From positions 2,825,496-2,889,495 of the forward strand of contig OX465105.1 of the NCBI GenBank assembly GCA_949987565.1: a stretch of 64,000 nucleotides of DNA, read 5' to 3'. The notes under the pieces were generated by a model. It was not told the origin of the DNA. It worked only from the letters and a program-made list of their open reading frames with translations, and did no database searches. Of this stretch, positions 11,801 to 25,700 are shown in pieces. A program made the translations under genes and the position numbers. This DNA comes from Luidia sarsii. Taxonomy: Eukaryota; Echinodermata; Asteroidea; Paxillosida; Luidiidae. Within the stretch, counting starts at the first letter, position 1. The number at the start of each line of letters is the position of its first letter.

Positions 11801-14800
11801 GTTTCCGTCGGCGTCCTGTTTGTCCACCGGATAGTTGGGCATGCATTCCTTGAACAACTCAAAGATGGCCGCTGCGTTATCCCGACCGCATTCACCAAGG
11901 ATATGCATGGGAGTCTTGCCCCTGCAAAAGGAAACAAATTATTTGTATCTCTCACCAAGAGAGCTAGAGGAGACCTAACATCCAAATTTAGAGGGCCAGA
12001 AGTTTCGATCCTGGCAGGACCTTTCTCAAAGGCAGAATGCCAAGAAAAAAACCATGTATCTCTCTCTCACCAAGATTTAAATTATTGTCTGCTAGACGAG
12101 ACCTAATATCAAAATTAGGAGGGCCTGAAGTTTCAATCTTAGCAGGAACTTTTTTCAAGGCAGAATGCCAAGAACAAAACCTTGTATCTTTCTCTCACCA
12201 AGATATAATTTCTTGTCTGCTCGATGAGATATATCAAAAAGATTAGGAGGGCCTGAAGTTTTGATCCTAGCAGGACCTTTCTCAAAGGCAGTATGACAAG
12301 GACCAGACCAAGTATGAAGGGGAGAGCAGAAGCGACACAGACAAAGGATAGCTGGTAGGGTGGGATCAAAGGGAAGGGCAGGGGGTAGGGTAGGGATTAG
12401 GTAGTAGAGGGGGATGATCAAAGGGAAGGGCAGGGGGTAGGGTAGGGATAAGGTAGTAGAGGGGGATGATCAAAGGGAAAGAGTCAAAGAGAGAAGAAGG
12501 GGTGAACATAGAAGGGTTATTAGTGAACGTGCCGAGCTGCCTGAATCATTTCCAGCAGCCAATTGGGCAGGGGGCTGAATATACAGTGTTTCATTGCAAG
12601 TTGAGTAGGGCCAAACCAACATTGAAACTAATTCTTGATAATGACCGTCATAGCACATCCCAAGCCGATGGCCAGCCACACTGCACTCATGCTGACGGCA
12701 GGCACACTGCCTCTACTTACTTGGCATTGTAACTCTCGGCATTTATCTGAGATTCTGTCAGGAGTGTACGGCAGCTGGCTAGATTGCCGTGCTGCACCGC
12801 AATGTGCAACGCTGTGAAAAACAAACAAACAAAAGCAAAGTCAATCAAACGTCAACAATGGCAAGGAAAATGTAGGCTTCTGACTGGCGCCCCCGCCCCG
12901 GCAAAGACTAGCTTGCTTTTTGAAAAGGCCATCATCTAAGGGCTGGATAGCTCACAAAAAAAATCCTTTTCCCATATCAATCCAAAGCTTTGTTACCAAA
13001 TTGTAACTATTGTATGCAACGTAATTCTTTAAAATGTGAATTTTTAAAGTGTTTTTAAGGTGTTTTTATTAAGCTGTATGTTCTTTTGTTACTGGGACCC
13101 ATGGGAGATCAGTGCTTTGCAAGCACTGAATGGGACACCCAGTCTAAAGAAGAAATAAATAAATAAATAAATAAATAAATGAGAGCATTGGAACACAAAA
13201 CCAGAGGTCTCGGGTTCATGTCCCGGTCCAGTCAAAGTTTTCTTTGCCATTTTTTTTTTTTAAATTGTTCAAAATGTTCCAAGTCAGTTTGTTCTCAATA
13301 AAACTTGATTTTCAATCACATGATCTAAAGGAAAAGTGATTGAAAGATTTGTTTGGCAATTTGAAAACTGGCATAGAAAACTTGACTGATTTGACCTTAA
13401 ACTTGATTTCAATATTTTTTGTTTTTCAAATTTGGTTTCAGTTTTCAACCAAAGCCTTTCAGTGATGAAAATGTCTTTAGAGTTGGTTGACATCTGGGTT
13501 ATTGACAAGGGTTGTATATCTCTGTCAGGTCAAGACAACTTTGTTTCTCGGGACATGTCCCGAGGTTGCATGAAGACGAACTCTGCAAAAGATATGCCTT
13601 CTACGTTCCACCACGTGGCAAACGGAGACCTGGACGGCAATGGACATCCCAACTGTCCTATATACAGAAGCTACTGGGGAACACTGACAATTGGCTGAAT
13701 CTAGATGCCATTACTGCACTGGTCATGGATGGAAGGGTGTGAAGAAGCTTTGTAGTCGCCTGCTTCGCAGCCGAACGAATGAATGATGTGTACAGGGTTG
13801 GGGAACGTACCGTTGTTCTGGTTATCATCCAAGGCATCTATCAGGATCCCGTTCTCTATGAGGACGCTGACGATTGAGGGCTGGTCTCCTGCCGCGGCGT
13901 GGTGTAGAGCCGTCTGCTTGCGACTGTCTATGTCCTGAATGGATGCACCTGCTAGAAGCTGAAGGCATTGAACATGACACAAGTCTTAGACGATGAAACC
14001 ATAAGGTCAAAAATGCTGACTAACTGCAATGACCACGAATTTCTTGCATGATTGATTCGGATGTTCAATAAAAATCCTTCACTTCTCACTTTGATCTTTC
14101 CTCCTTAGACCCCTTCCCTACTGCTTGCCCTTCCCTTTGATCTTACCCTGGTCTGTCTACCAGCTTTCCTCCTTTGATCCCTTCCCTACTGCTTGCCCTT
14201 CCCTTTGATCTCACCCTGGTCTGTCTACCAGCTTTCCTCCTTTGATCCCTTCCCTTCTGCTTGCCTTTCCCTTTGATCTCACCCTGGTCTGTTTACCAGC
14301 TATCCTCCTTTGATCCCTTCCCTACTGCTTGCCCTTCCCTTTGATCTCACCCTGGTCTGTCTACCAGCTTTCCTACTTTGATCCCTTCCCTACTGCTTGC
14401 CCTTCCCTTTGATCTCGCCCTGGTCTGTCTACCAGCTTTCCTCCTTTGATCCCTTCCCTACTGCTTGCCCTTCCCTTTGATCTCACCCTGGTCTGTCTAC
14501 CAGCATTCCTCCTTTGTCCATCTAGTCATCTTAACAATCTGATATTGAGAAAGGCCCTGCTTGAATCGCATCAATATTTTCACTTACCAGATTGCGGACA
14601 ATGATTTCTGAGCCAGCCTGAACAGCCAGATGCAAAGGGGTAACCCTGCTAGAATCCTGGACGCTGGAATTGACATTTGCTCGCACACTGATCAGGAACA
14701 GAACACTTTCAATGTCCGACTTCTGGATGGCGATGTGCAGGAAGTTGCGTCCTTTATTATCCAGCTTGAAGAAAAAAAAAGGCAAATATTTTGAATGAAG

Positions 14801-17800
14801 TTAAAAACTGTTGCAAACTGCTCACTGACTAAAATGACCTGCAATACATAAATGTCTAAAATTTAGAGGGCCTGACGTTTCGATCCCAGCCGGACCTTTC
14901 TCAAAGGTAAAGTCCTGCTAAGCTTGAGAAAGGTCCTGCAAAGATCGAAACGTCAGGCCCTCAAACTTTTGAGAAATAATGTTAATGATAGCGTCACACA
15001 CATGGTTGGATAAGAAAGGCGACTTCCATTGACTCATGTGTCATTTGAGGCCATCACCAATGGACAAAGGCTGTGGATGTAAACAACGCGCATGTCTATG
15101 GGATCTGGCTGCAGCCGCTAGCAAGTACCTTCCATTGACTCGCATGTCATAAGAAGCCATAACCTATGGACAAAGCCTGTGGCTTTGGGTAACACACATA
15201 ACTATGGGGACTAGTTGCAGCCACTAGCAAGAGGCGTCCATTGACTGGCATGTCATTTGAAGCCACAGCCAATGGACAAATCCTATGGCTTTGGGTAACA
15301 CACATGTCTATGGGGACTACTTGCAGCCACTAACTGGGTCTTCTACAGCATTTTGGCATAGGCAATTTGAAGCCACAGCCAATGGACAAATCCTATGGCT
15401 TTGGGTAACACACATGTCTATGGGGATTAGTTGCAGCCACTAACTGGGTCTTCTACAGCATTTTGGCACAGGCAATTTGAAGCCACAGCCAATGGACAAA
15501 TCCTATGGCTTTGGGTAACACACATGTCTATGGGGATTAGATGCAGCCACTAACTGGGTCTTCTACATCATTTTGGCATAGGCAATTTGAAGCCACAGCC
15601 AATGGACAAATCCTATGGCTTTGGGTAACACACATGTCTATGGGGACTAGTTGCAGCCACTAACTGGGTCTTCTACAGCATTTTGGCACAGGCAATTTGA
15701 AGCCACAGCCAATGGACAAATCCTATGGCTTTGGGTAACACACATGTCTATGGGGATTAGTTGCAGCCACTAACTGGGTCTTCTACAGCATTTTGGCACA
15801 GGCAATTTGAAGCCACAGCCAATGGACAAATCCTATGGCTTTGGGTAACACACATGTCTATGGGGACTAGTTGCAGCCGCTAACTGGGTCTTCTACAGCA
15901 TTTTGGCACAGGCAATTTGAAGCCACAGCCAATGGACAAATCCTATGGCTTTGGGTAACACACATGTCTATGGGGACTAGTTGCAGCTGCTAACTGGGTC
16001 TTCTACAGCATTTTGGCACAGGCAATTTGAAGCCACAGCCAATGGACAAATCCTATGGCTTTGGGTAGCACAAATGTCTATGGGGACTAGTTGCAGCCGC
16101 TAACTGGGTCTTCTACAGCATTTTGGCATAGGCAATTTGAAGCCACAGCCAATGGACAAATCCTATGGCTTTGGGTAACACACATGTCTATGGGGATTAG
16201 TTGCAGCCACTAACTGGGTCTTCTACAGCATTTTGGCACAGGCAATTTGAAGCCACAGCCAATGGACAAATCCTATGGCTTTGGGTAACACACATGTCTA
16301 TGGAGACTAGTTGCAGCCACTAACTGGGTCTTCTACAGCATTTTGGCACAGGCAATTTGAAGCCACAGCCAATGGACAAATCCTATGGCTTTGGGTAGCA
16401 CACATGTCTATGGGGACTAGTTGCAGCCACTAACTGGGTCTTCTACATCATTTTGGCACAGGCAATTTGAAGCCACAGCCAATGGACAAATCCTATGGCT
16501 TTGGGTAGCACACATGTCTATGGGGACTAGTTGCAGCCACTAACTGGGTCTTCTACAGCATTTTGGCACAGGCAATTTGAAGCCACAGCCAATGGACAAA
16601 TCCTATGGCTTTGGGTAACACACATGTCTATGGGGACTAGTTGCAGCTGCTAACTGGGTCTTCTACAGCATTTTGGCACAGGCAATTTGAAGCCACAGCC
16701 AATGGACAAATCCTATGGCTTTGGGTAACACACATGTCTATGGGGACTAGTTGCAGCCGCTAACTGGGTCTTCTACACCATTTTGGCATAGGCAATTTGA
16801 AGCCACAGCCAATGGACAAATCCTATGGCTTTGGGTAACACACATGTCTATGGGGATTAGTTGCAGCCACTAACTGGGTCTTCTACAGCATTTTGGCACT
16901 TGCAATTTGAAGCCACAGCCAATGGACAAATCCTATGGCTTTGGGTAACACACATGTCTATGGGGATTAGATGCAGCCGCTAACTGGGTCTTCTATAGCA
17001 TTTTGGCACAGGCAATTTGAAGCCACAGCCAATGGACCAAGCCCTTCACCTACCTGTTCAGCAGCCCTGGGCTCTCTGTCTAAGATGGCCTGGGCGGCCT
17101 TGTTGTTCTTGAAGGTCATGGCAGCAGCGAAGGGGGTCAGTCCGCTGCGGTCTCGGAGAGTCAGGTCCAGCAGGGGGTGGGACATGAGTAGACTGATGAT
17201 GGCTGGGTGCTGGTTGCTGATGGCTATGTGAAGGGCAGTCTTGCCCTCTGTATCCTACCATGAGATATTCATTCCACCAATCAGGATTGCATTCAATCAC
17301 CTCATAAAGGCAGACAAAGGGTTGGAGTGTGATTAACCCATTGGTTGACTACTGTGGTCTGCCATTTGGTAACCAGCCTCAGGACCGTGGTTTCTTCCCT
17401 GGTCCCAGTAGCCTCATCTTGACCCAAACCCAGGCTGGTTGACCCATTGGTTGACTACTGTGGTCTGCTATTTGGTAACCAGCCTCAGGACCGTGGTTTC
17501 TTCCCTGGTCCCAGTAGCCTCATCTTGACCCAAACCCAGGCTGGTTGACCCATTGGTTGACTACTGTGGTCTGCTATTTGGTAACCAGCCTCAGGACCGT
17601 GGTTTCTTCCCTGGTCCCAGTAGCCTCATCTTGACCCAAACCCAGGCTGGTTGACCCATTGGTTGACTACTGTGGTCTGCTATTTGGTAACCAGCCTCAG
17701 GACCGTGGTTTCTTCCCTGGTCCCAGTAGCCTCATATTGACCCAAACCCAGGCTGGTTGACCCATTGGTTGACTACTGTGGTCTGCCATTTGGTAACCAG

Positions 17801-20800
17801 CCTCAGGACCATGATTTCTTCCCTGGTCCCAGTAGCCTCATCTTTACCCAAACCCAGGCTGGTTGACCCATTGGATGACTACTGTGGTCTGCCATTTGGT
17901 AACCAGCCTCAGGACCATGATTTCTTCCCTGGTCCCAGTAGCCTCATATTGACCCAAACCCAGGCTGGTTGACCCATTGGTTGACTACTGTGGTCTGCCA
18001 TTTGGTAACCAGCCTCAGGACCATGATTTCTTCCCTGGTCCCAGTAGCCTCATCTTTACCCAAACCCAGGCTGGTTGACCCATTGGATGACTACTGTGGT
18101 CTGCCATTTGGTAACCAGCCTTAGGACCGTGATTTCTTCCCTGGTCCCAGTAGCCTCATCTTGACCCAAACCCAGGCTGGTTGACCCATTGGTTGACTAC
18201 TGTGGTCTGCCATTTGGTAACCAGCCTTAGGACCGTGATTTCTTCCCTGGTCCCAGTAGCCTCATCTTGACCCAAACCCAGGCTGGTTGTCTACTGTGGT
18301 CTGCCATTTGGTAACCAGCCTTAGGACCGTGGTTTCTTCCCTGGTCCCAGTAGCCTCATCTTGACCCAAACCCAGGCTGGTTGACCCATTGGTTGGCTAC
18401 TGTGGTCTGCCATTTGGTAACCAGCCTCAGGACCATGATTTCTTCCCTGGTCCCAGTAGCCTCATCTTTACCCAAACCCAGGCTGGTTGACCCATTGGTT
18501 GACTACTGTGGTCTGCCATTTGGTAACCAGCCTCAGGACCATGGTTTCTTTCCTGGTCCCAGTAGCCTCATCTTGACCCAAACCCAGGCTGGTTGTCTAC
18601 TGTGGTCTGCCATTTGGTAACCAGCCTCAGGACCGTGGTTTCTTCCCTGGTCCCAGTAGCCTCATCTTGACCCAAACCCAGGCTGGTTGACCCATTGGTT
18701 GACTACTGTGGTCTGCTATTTGGTAACCAGCCTCAGGACCGTGGTTTCTTCCCTGGTCCCAGTAGCCTCATCTTGACCCAAACCCAGGCTGGTTGACCCA
18801 TTGGTTGACTACTGTGGTCTGCCATTTGGTAACCAGCCTCAGGACCGTGGTTTCTTCCCTGGTCCCAGTAGCCTCATCTTGACCCAAACCCAGGCTGGTT
18901 GACCCATTGGTTGACTACTGTGGTCTGCTATTTGGTAACCAGCCTCAGGACCGTGGTTTCTTCCCTGGTCCCAGTAGCCTCATCTTGACCCAAACCCAGG
19001 CTGGTTGACCCATTGGTTGACTACTGTGGTCTGCCATTTGGTAACCAGCCTCAGGACCGTGGTTTCTTCCCTGGTCCCAGTAGCCTCATCTTGACCCAAA
19101 CCCAGGCTGGTTGACCCATTGGTTGACTACTGTGGTCTGCCATTTGGTAACCAGCCTCAGGACCATGGTTTCTTTCCTGGTCCCAGTAGCCTCATCTTGA
19201 CCCAAACCCAGGCTGGTTGTCTACTGTGGTCTGCCATTTGGTAACCAGCCTCAGGACCGTGGTTTCTTCCCTGGTCCCAGTAGCCTCATCTTGACCCAAA
19301 CCCAGGCTGGTTGACCCATTGGTTGACTACTGTGGTCTGCTATTTGGTAACCAGCCTCAGGACCGTGGTTTCTTCCCTGGTCCCAGTAGCCTCATCTTGA
19401 CCCAAACCCAGGCTGGTTGACCCATTGGTTGACTACTGTGGTCTGCTATTTGGTAACCAGCCTCAGGACCGTGGTTTCTTCCCTGGTCCCAGTAGCCTCA
19501 TCTTGACCCAAACCCAGTGCTGGTTGACCCATTGGTTGTCTACTGTGGTCTGCCATTTGGTAACCAGCCTCAGGACCGTGGTTTCTTCCCTGGTCCCAGT
19601 AGCCTCATCTTGACCCAAACCCAGTGCTGGTTGACCCATTGGTTGACTACTGTGGTCTGCCATTTGGTAACCAGCCTTAGGACCGTGGTTTCTTCCCTGG
19701 TCCCAGTAGCCTCATCTTGACCCAAACCCAGGCTGGTTGACCCATTGGTTGACTACTGTGGTCTGCTATTTGGTAACCAGCCTTAGGACCGTGGTTTCTT
19801 CCCTGGTCCCAGTAGCCTCATCTTGACCCAAACCCAGGCTGGTTGACCCATTGGTTGACTACTGTGGTCTGCCATTTGGTAACCAGCCTTAGGACCGTGG
19901 TTTCTTCCCTGGTCCCAGTAGCCTCATCTTGACCCAAACCCAGGCTGGTTGACCCATTGGTTGACTACTGTGGTCTGCCATTTGGTAACCAGCCTTAGGA
20001 CCGTGGTTTCTTCCCTGGTCCCAGTAGCCTCATCTTGACCCAAACCAAGGCTGGTTGACCCATTGGTTGACTACTGTGGTCTGCCATTTGGTAACCAGCC
20101 TTAGGACCGTGGTTTCTTCCCTGGTCCCAGTAGCCTCATCTTGACCCAAACCCAGGCTGGTTGACCCATTGGTTGACTACTGTGGTCTGCCATTTGGTAA
20201 CCAGCCTTAGGACCGTGGTTTCTTCCCTGGTCCCAGTAGCCTCATCTTGACCCAAACCAAGGCTGGTTGACCCATTGGATGACTACTGTGGTCTGCCATT
20301 TGGTAACCAGCCTCAGGACCATGGTTTCTTCCCTGGTCCCAGTAGCCTTATCTTCACCCAAACCCAGGGCTGGTAGACTACTGTGGTCTGCCATTTGGTA
20401 ACCAGCCTCAGGACCGTGGTTTCTTCCCTGGTCCCAGTAGCCTCATCTTGACCCAAACCCAGGCTGGTTGACCCATTGGATGACTACTGTGGTCTGCCAT
20501 TTGGTAACCAGCCTTAGGACCGTGGTTTCTTCCCTGGTCCCAGTAGCCTCATCTTGACCCAAACCCAGGCTGGTTGACCCATTGGTTGACTACTGCGGTC
20601 TGCCATTTTGTAACCAGCCTCAGGACCATGGTTTCTTCCCTGGTCCCAGAAGCCTCATCTTGACCCAAACACAGGCTGGTTGTCTACTGTGGTCTGCCAT
20701 TTGGTAACCAGCCTCAGGACCATGGTTTCTTCCCTGGTCCCAGTAGCCTCATCTTGACCCAAACACAGGCTGGTTGTCTACTGTGGTCTGCCATTTGGTA

Positions 20801-22631
20801 ACCAGCCTCAGGACCATGATTTCTTCCCTGGTCCCAGTAGCCTCATCTTGACCAAAACCCAGGCTGGTTGACCCATTGGTTGACTACTGTGGTCTGCCAT
20901 TTGGTAACCAGCCTCAGGACCGTGGTTTCTTCCCTGGTCCCAGTAGCCTCATCTTGACCCAAACCCAGGCTGGTCCACCCATTGGTTGACTACTGTGGTC
21001 TGCCATTTGGTAACCAGCCTCAGGACCGTGGTTTCTTCCCTGGTCCCAGTAGCCTCATCTTGACCCAAACTCAGGCTGGTCCACCCATTGGTTGACTACT
21101 GCGGTCTGCCATTTTGTAACCAGCCTCAGGACCATGGTTTCTTCCCTGGTCCCAGTAGCCTCATCTTGACCCAAACCCAGGCTTGTTGTCTACTGTGGTC
21201 TGCCATTTGGTAACCAGCCTCAGGACCATGGTTTCTTCCCTGGTCTCAGTAGCCTCATCTTGACCCAAACCCAGGGCTGGTCCACCATTGGTTGACTACT
21301 GTGGTCTGCCATTTGGTAACCAGCCTCAGGACCATGGTTTCTTCCCTGGTCCCAGTAGCCTCATCTTGACCCAAACCCAGGCTGGTTGACCCATTGGTTG
21401 ACTACTGTGGTCTGCCATTTGGTAACCAGCCTCAGGACCGTGGTTTCTTCCCTGGTCCCAGTAGCCTCACCTTGACCCAAACCCAGGCTGGTTGACCCAT
21501 TGGTTGACTACTGTGGTCTGCAATTTGGTAACTATCCTCAGGACCATGGTTTCTTCCCTGGTCCCAGTAGCCCCATCTTGACCCAAACCCAGTGCTGGTT
21601 GACCCACTGGTTGACTACTGTGGTCTGCCATTTGGTAACCAGCCTCAGGACCATGGTTTCTTTCCTGGTCCCAGTAGCCCCATCTTGACCCAAACCCAGG
21701 GCTGGTCGACCCATTGGATGACTACTGTGGTCTGCCATTTGGTAACCAGCCTCAGGACCATGGTTTCTTCCCTGGTCCCAGTAGCCTCATCTTGACCCAA
21801 ACCCAGGCTGGTTGACCCATTGGTTGACTACTGTGGTCTGCCATTTGGTAACCAGCCTCAGGACCATGGTTTCTTTCCTGGTCCCAGTAGCCTCATCTTG
21901 ACCCAAACCCAGGCTGGTTGACCCATTGGTTGACTACTGTGGTCTGCCATTTGGTAACCAGCCTCAGGACCATGGTTTCTTTCCTGGTCCCAGTAGCCTC
22001 ATCTTGACCCAAACCCAGGCTGGTCGACCCATTGGTTGTCTACTGTGGTCTGCCATTTGGTAACCAGCCTCAGGACCGTGGTTTCTTCCCTGGTCCCAGT
22101 AGCCTCATCTTGACCCAAACCCAGGCTGGTTGACCCATTGGTTGTCTACTGCGGTCTGCCATTTGGTAACCAGCCTCAGGACCATGATTTCTTCCCTGGT
22201 CCCAGTAGCCTCATCTTCACCCAAACCCAGGGCTGGTTGACTACTGTGGTCTGCCATTTGGTAACCAGCCTCAGGACCGTGGTTTCTTCCCTGGTCCCAG
22301 TAGCCTCATCTTGACCCAACCCATTGCGAAGGTGATTATCAAAGACACAGGGCTCACCTTAGCATTAACATCGGCCTGATGCTCCACAAGGCACTGCACC
22401 ACTAGTTCCTGGCCCCACTCACAGGCCCTGTGCAAGGGTCCCTGGCCGTCCTTAGCCTCCATCCCTCCCTCGCCGTGAGGTCCTGGTCGACGAGGACTGT
22501 TCACGTCGCAAAGACTGCTCAGACAAAGAAATGGCTGGAAATAAATCATCTTACCTTAACAGGGACAGACAGACAGACAGACAGACAGACACAGAATGGG
22601 ACAGACAGACAGACAGACAGACACAGAATGG

Positions 22632-22667
<36 letters not shown>

Positions 22668-22739
22668 CAGAATGGGACAGACAGACAGACAGACAGACAC
22701 AGAATGGGACAGACAGACAGACAGACAGACACAGAATGG

Positions 22740-22783
<44 letters not shown>

Positions 22784-25700
22784 CAGAATGGGACAGACAG
22801 ACAGACAGACACAGAATGGGACAGACAGACAGACAGACAGACACAGAATGGGACAGACAGACAGACAGACACAGAATGGGACAGACAGACAGAAAGACAG
22901 ACACAGAATGGGACAGACAGACAGACAGACAGACAGAGACAAATCGACAATGAGATATAGAGACAGAACAAGACAGAGAGAGAAACAAAAATTGATAGAG
23001 ACAAGAGATAAAGAGGTAAAAAGAGAGACAGACAGACACAGACAATGAGACATAAAGAGACATAGAGAGAAAGAGACGGAGACAGATAGAGATAGATAGA
23101 GAGACAGAGATAAAGAAGTAGAAAGAGAGATTGAGAGAGACAAAGAAACATAGATACACAAAGAGACAGAGAGAGACAGAGACACAGATAGAAATAGATA
23201 GAGAGACAGAGACAGAGACAGAAATAGATAGAGACAGAGAGAGACAGACATAGAAATATATAGAGAGACAGAGAGATAAAGAGGTAGAAAGAGAGACAGA
23301 GAGACAGAGACAATGAGACGTAAAGAGACAGAGATGGATAAAGAGACACAGATAGATAGAGAGTCAAAGAGGGACAGAGAGGGAGAAAGAGAGACAGGGA
23401 GAGGACCAACAGGAGCAGAGAGGGGAGAAAGGAACGAGAGAGAAGAATCGAGAGAAGGAAAGAGAGAGGGAAGAGATAGAGGGGACAAGAGAGCGCAAAG
23501 AAAGAGAGTGAGAGAGAGAGAGTGAGAGAAAGGAGAGAAGCCATACTTTCTTTGCTATCTTATCATTTAAAGGACCACATTTCCAATGATTTTTTTTGTT
23601 ATTATTCAATGCCCAATAAAGTCCTGTGCCATCCATCTGGGCAGTCAGTCTATCATACCTCCTGATTAAGAAGCAAGCCACGGCCTCGTTGTTTTCATCG
23701 ATGGCTTTATGGAGCAGCGACTGCTGACATCCCTCAAAGCCTGGACCCCAGGCTGTCGTGTCGCAACCATGACGAACCTAGTACCGACCAATCGGAGGCA
23801 GGCTTTTAAAAAGCTTGGCAACAAGGTTGCAAAATATGTTTCTGCTCATTAGCACAAAGCAATATGAGATTTATTTTCTTCTTCTAACACTGATCATTCC
23901 TTTCAGAATTGTCACTATGAGCTATTTCAATCCATGGGTCAAGTGCCCTGACTTCCTCCCAGGCTTACGTGAGCAAAATGGTCAGGTGCCCCAAAAAATC
24001 CCCCTTATCCCTTACAATTTGCAGTTGGGACAAATAGTCAGTTGCCTGTGTTAAATGTACAATATGGTCAGATGCCCTGACTTCAAAATGCCAACTGAAA
24101 AAAATTGGTCAGGTGCCCAGTCTTCCCTTACTTCTTACAATTGTCAATTAGGAAGAGTGGTCGGGTACCCTGACTTCTCACCGGTATCAACAGCACAAAA
24201 TGGTCAAGAACCCTGACTTCTGGTGCTGAGACTTCTCGCCCCATTATGCTAGGTATAGGGTCCGGCGCCCTGACTTCTTACCAGAGTGGACGCCACGTCT
24301 TCCTGCCCACTCTCCAGTGCCACCCAGAGAGGAGGGTTACCGTGCTCATCAGGGGTGTTCATGTTGGCTCCTCGCACGCACAGCGCGTCCACAACCACAG
24401 GCAGATGGCGTTTGATGGCCAACTGCAAGGGAGTCTCGCCGTCTCGAGACCTGCCATAGAAAGCACAGAATCCACTCTTAACCACTTCGCGCCGGGGGGT
24501 TTTCAGCACCGATGACCGCCATACGAGGGTTTTTTAACAATGCATCATTTTCAAATCTCGCTAAAACAATCGGAACAATAAATGTCTGTGAAATAAATCG
24601 ATAAGGGTATACTATGGGTACAAGAGAGTAAAACCTGGCACAATTCGGACGTCGTTGTGGCTTTTGTCAAGAGATTATCCGTTTGAAAAAGGGCCCATTG
24701 TGCTTCGTCAATGGAGCATAACGGACTTGTGTGTGTGTGCGTGTGCGTGTACGGTACTGTCAATCCCTGACCGCAGACTCCAGCCTCCACTCCAGGCAGT
24801 CATATCTTCGAGTTGGTCGGCCACAACTGAACGTACAGTTTGCGGTAAAGAATGTGGGGGGAATTCCAAAGCTTGACCGACGACCGTTGTGCTGTGTGGC
24901 ATGCAAACACAATGTACCCCGCGTGCTTTCAGCATCAGTGCGGTATCCCTCGATCCTCCACAGTAAAAGTCCCACAATTGCACAATTACTGCTGCTAATC
25001 TTGCAATTCATGTGGCAACTTGCGTCAAAAAGGGTCTTTATACTGATTCGTATTGCTTTGTTCTAAGCTGAAAAGAGTCTTTGTTTAGAATGTGGACAAT
25101 AGTGGTGCCCGGATTCGGAGGTCCCGGCACGAAGTGGTCAATACGTGAGAGTGACGCTACCTGATGTTGATGTCAGCTTGGTGTTCCAGGAGGAAGAGAG
25201 CACTCTGAGTGTCCTGCTTGTTGATGGCCATGTGTAGCAGCGTCAGTCCGTCCACAGTCATGCAGTTGATGTTGGCGCCGCCGTGCAGCAGCTGAGCGGC
25301 AAAGTTGTGCAGTCCGGTCCACAGGGCCAGGCCCAGCACCGTCTGATCGTTGCTGTCCTTCATGTTGAAATCCGGGATGATGAGGACACCGTCTTGGCTG
25401 TGCATGGCGTTAGCTGTTTGCAGAAAAGGTGAATCCGAGTATTTGTCATTGGATCATTGGAACGTGGTCTGGCGAGTGGGAGGTTTTTTGAGTGACAGAA
25501 TGTGGCTCTTAAGCCCTGTCCGCACTGGACATATTTTGGGTATTTAAACTAACCGAGCAAATGGGTATTAACTTGACCATTTTAAGTCTAATGCAGACAG
25601 CCCAGGAAGTTTTCCTCCCAGGTAACTTACCCGACTCAAATGGGTAGTTTAACTGACTGACTTCTGCCCGGTTAAATTTACCAGGTCAGTTTAACCGAGT

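Noticed and set aside
13432..13742. Coding-like patch in ANKFY1 intron 19
   Set aside because: The frames change and no domain is recognisable; at most a decayed retroelement fragment, so it is only mentioned in the intron entry.
17757..21795. Open frames with repeated WLTTVVCHLVTSLRTM or CGLPFGNQPQDHGFFPGP
   Set aside because: Translations of the 106-bp intronic minisatellite in several frames; no start context or splice support.
22430..23544. Long open frames (up to 332 residues) of Leu/Ser/Cys/Val or Thr/Asp/Arg/Gln
   Set aside because: They come from the GACA/GA repeats, occur in all frames of both strands and lie in an ANKFY1 intron.
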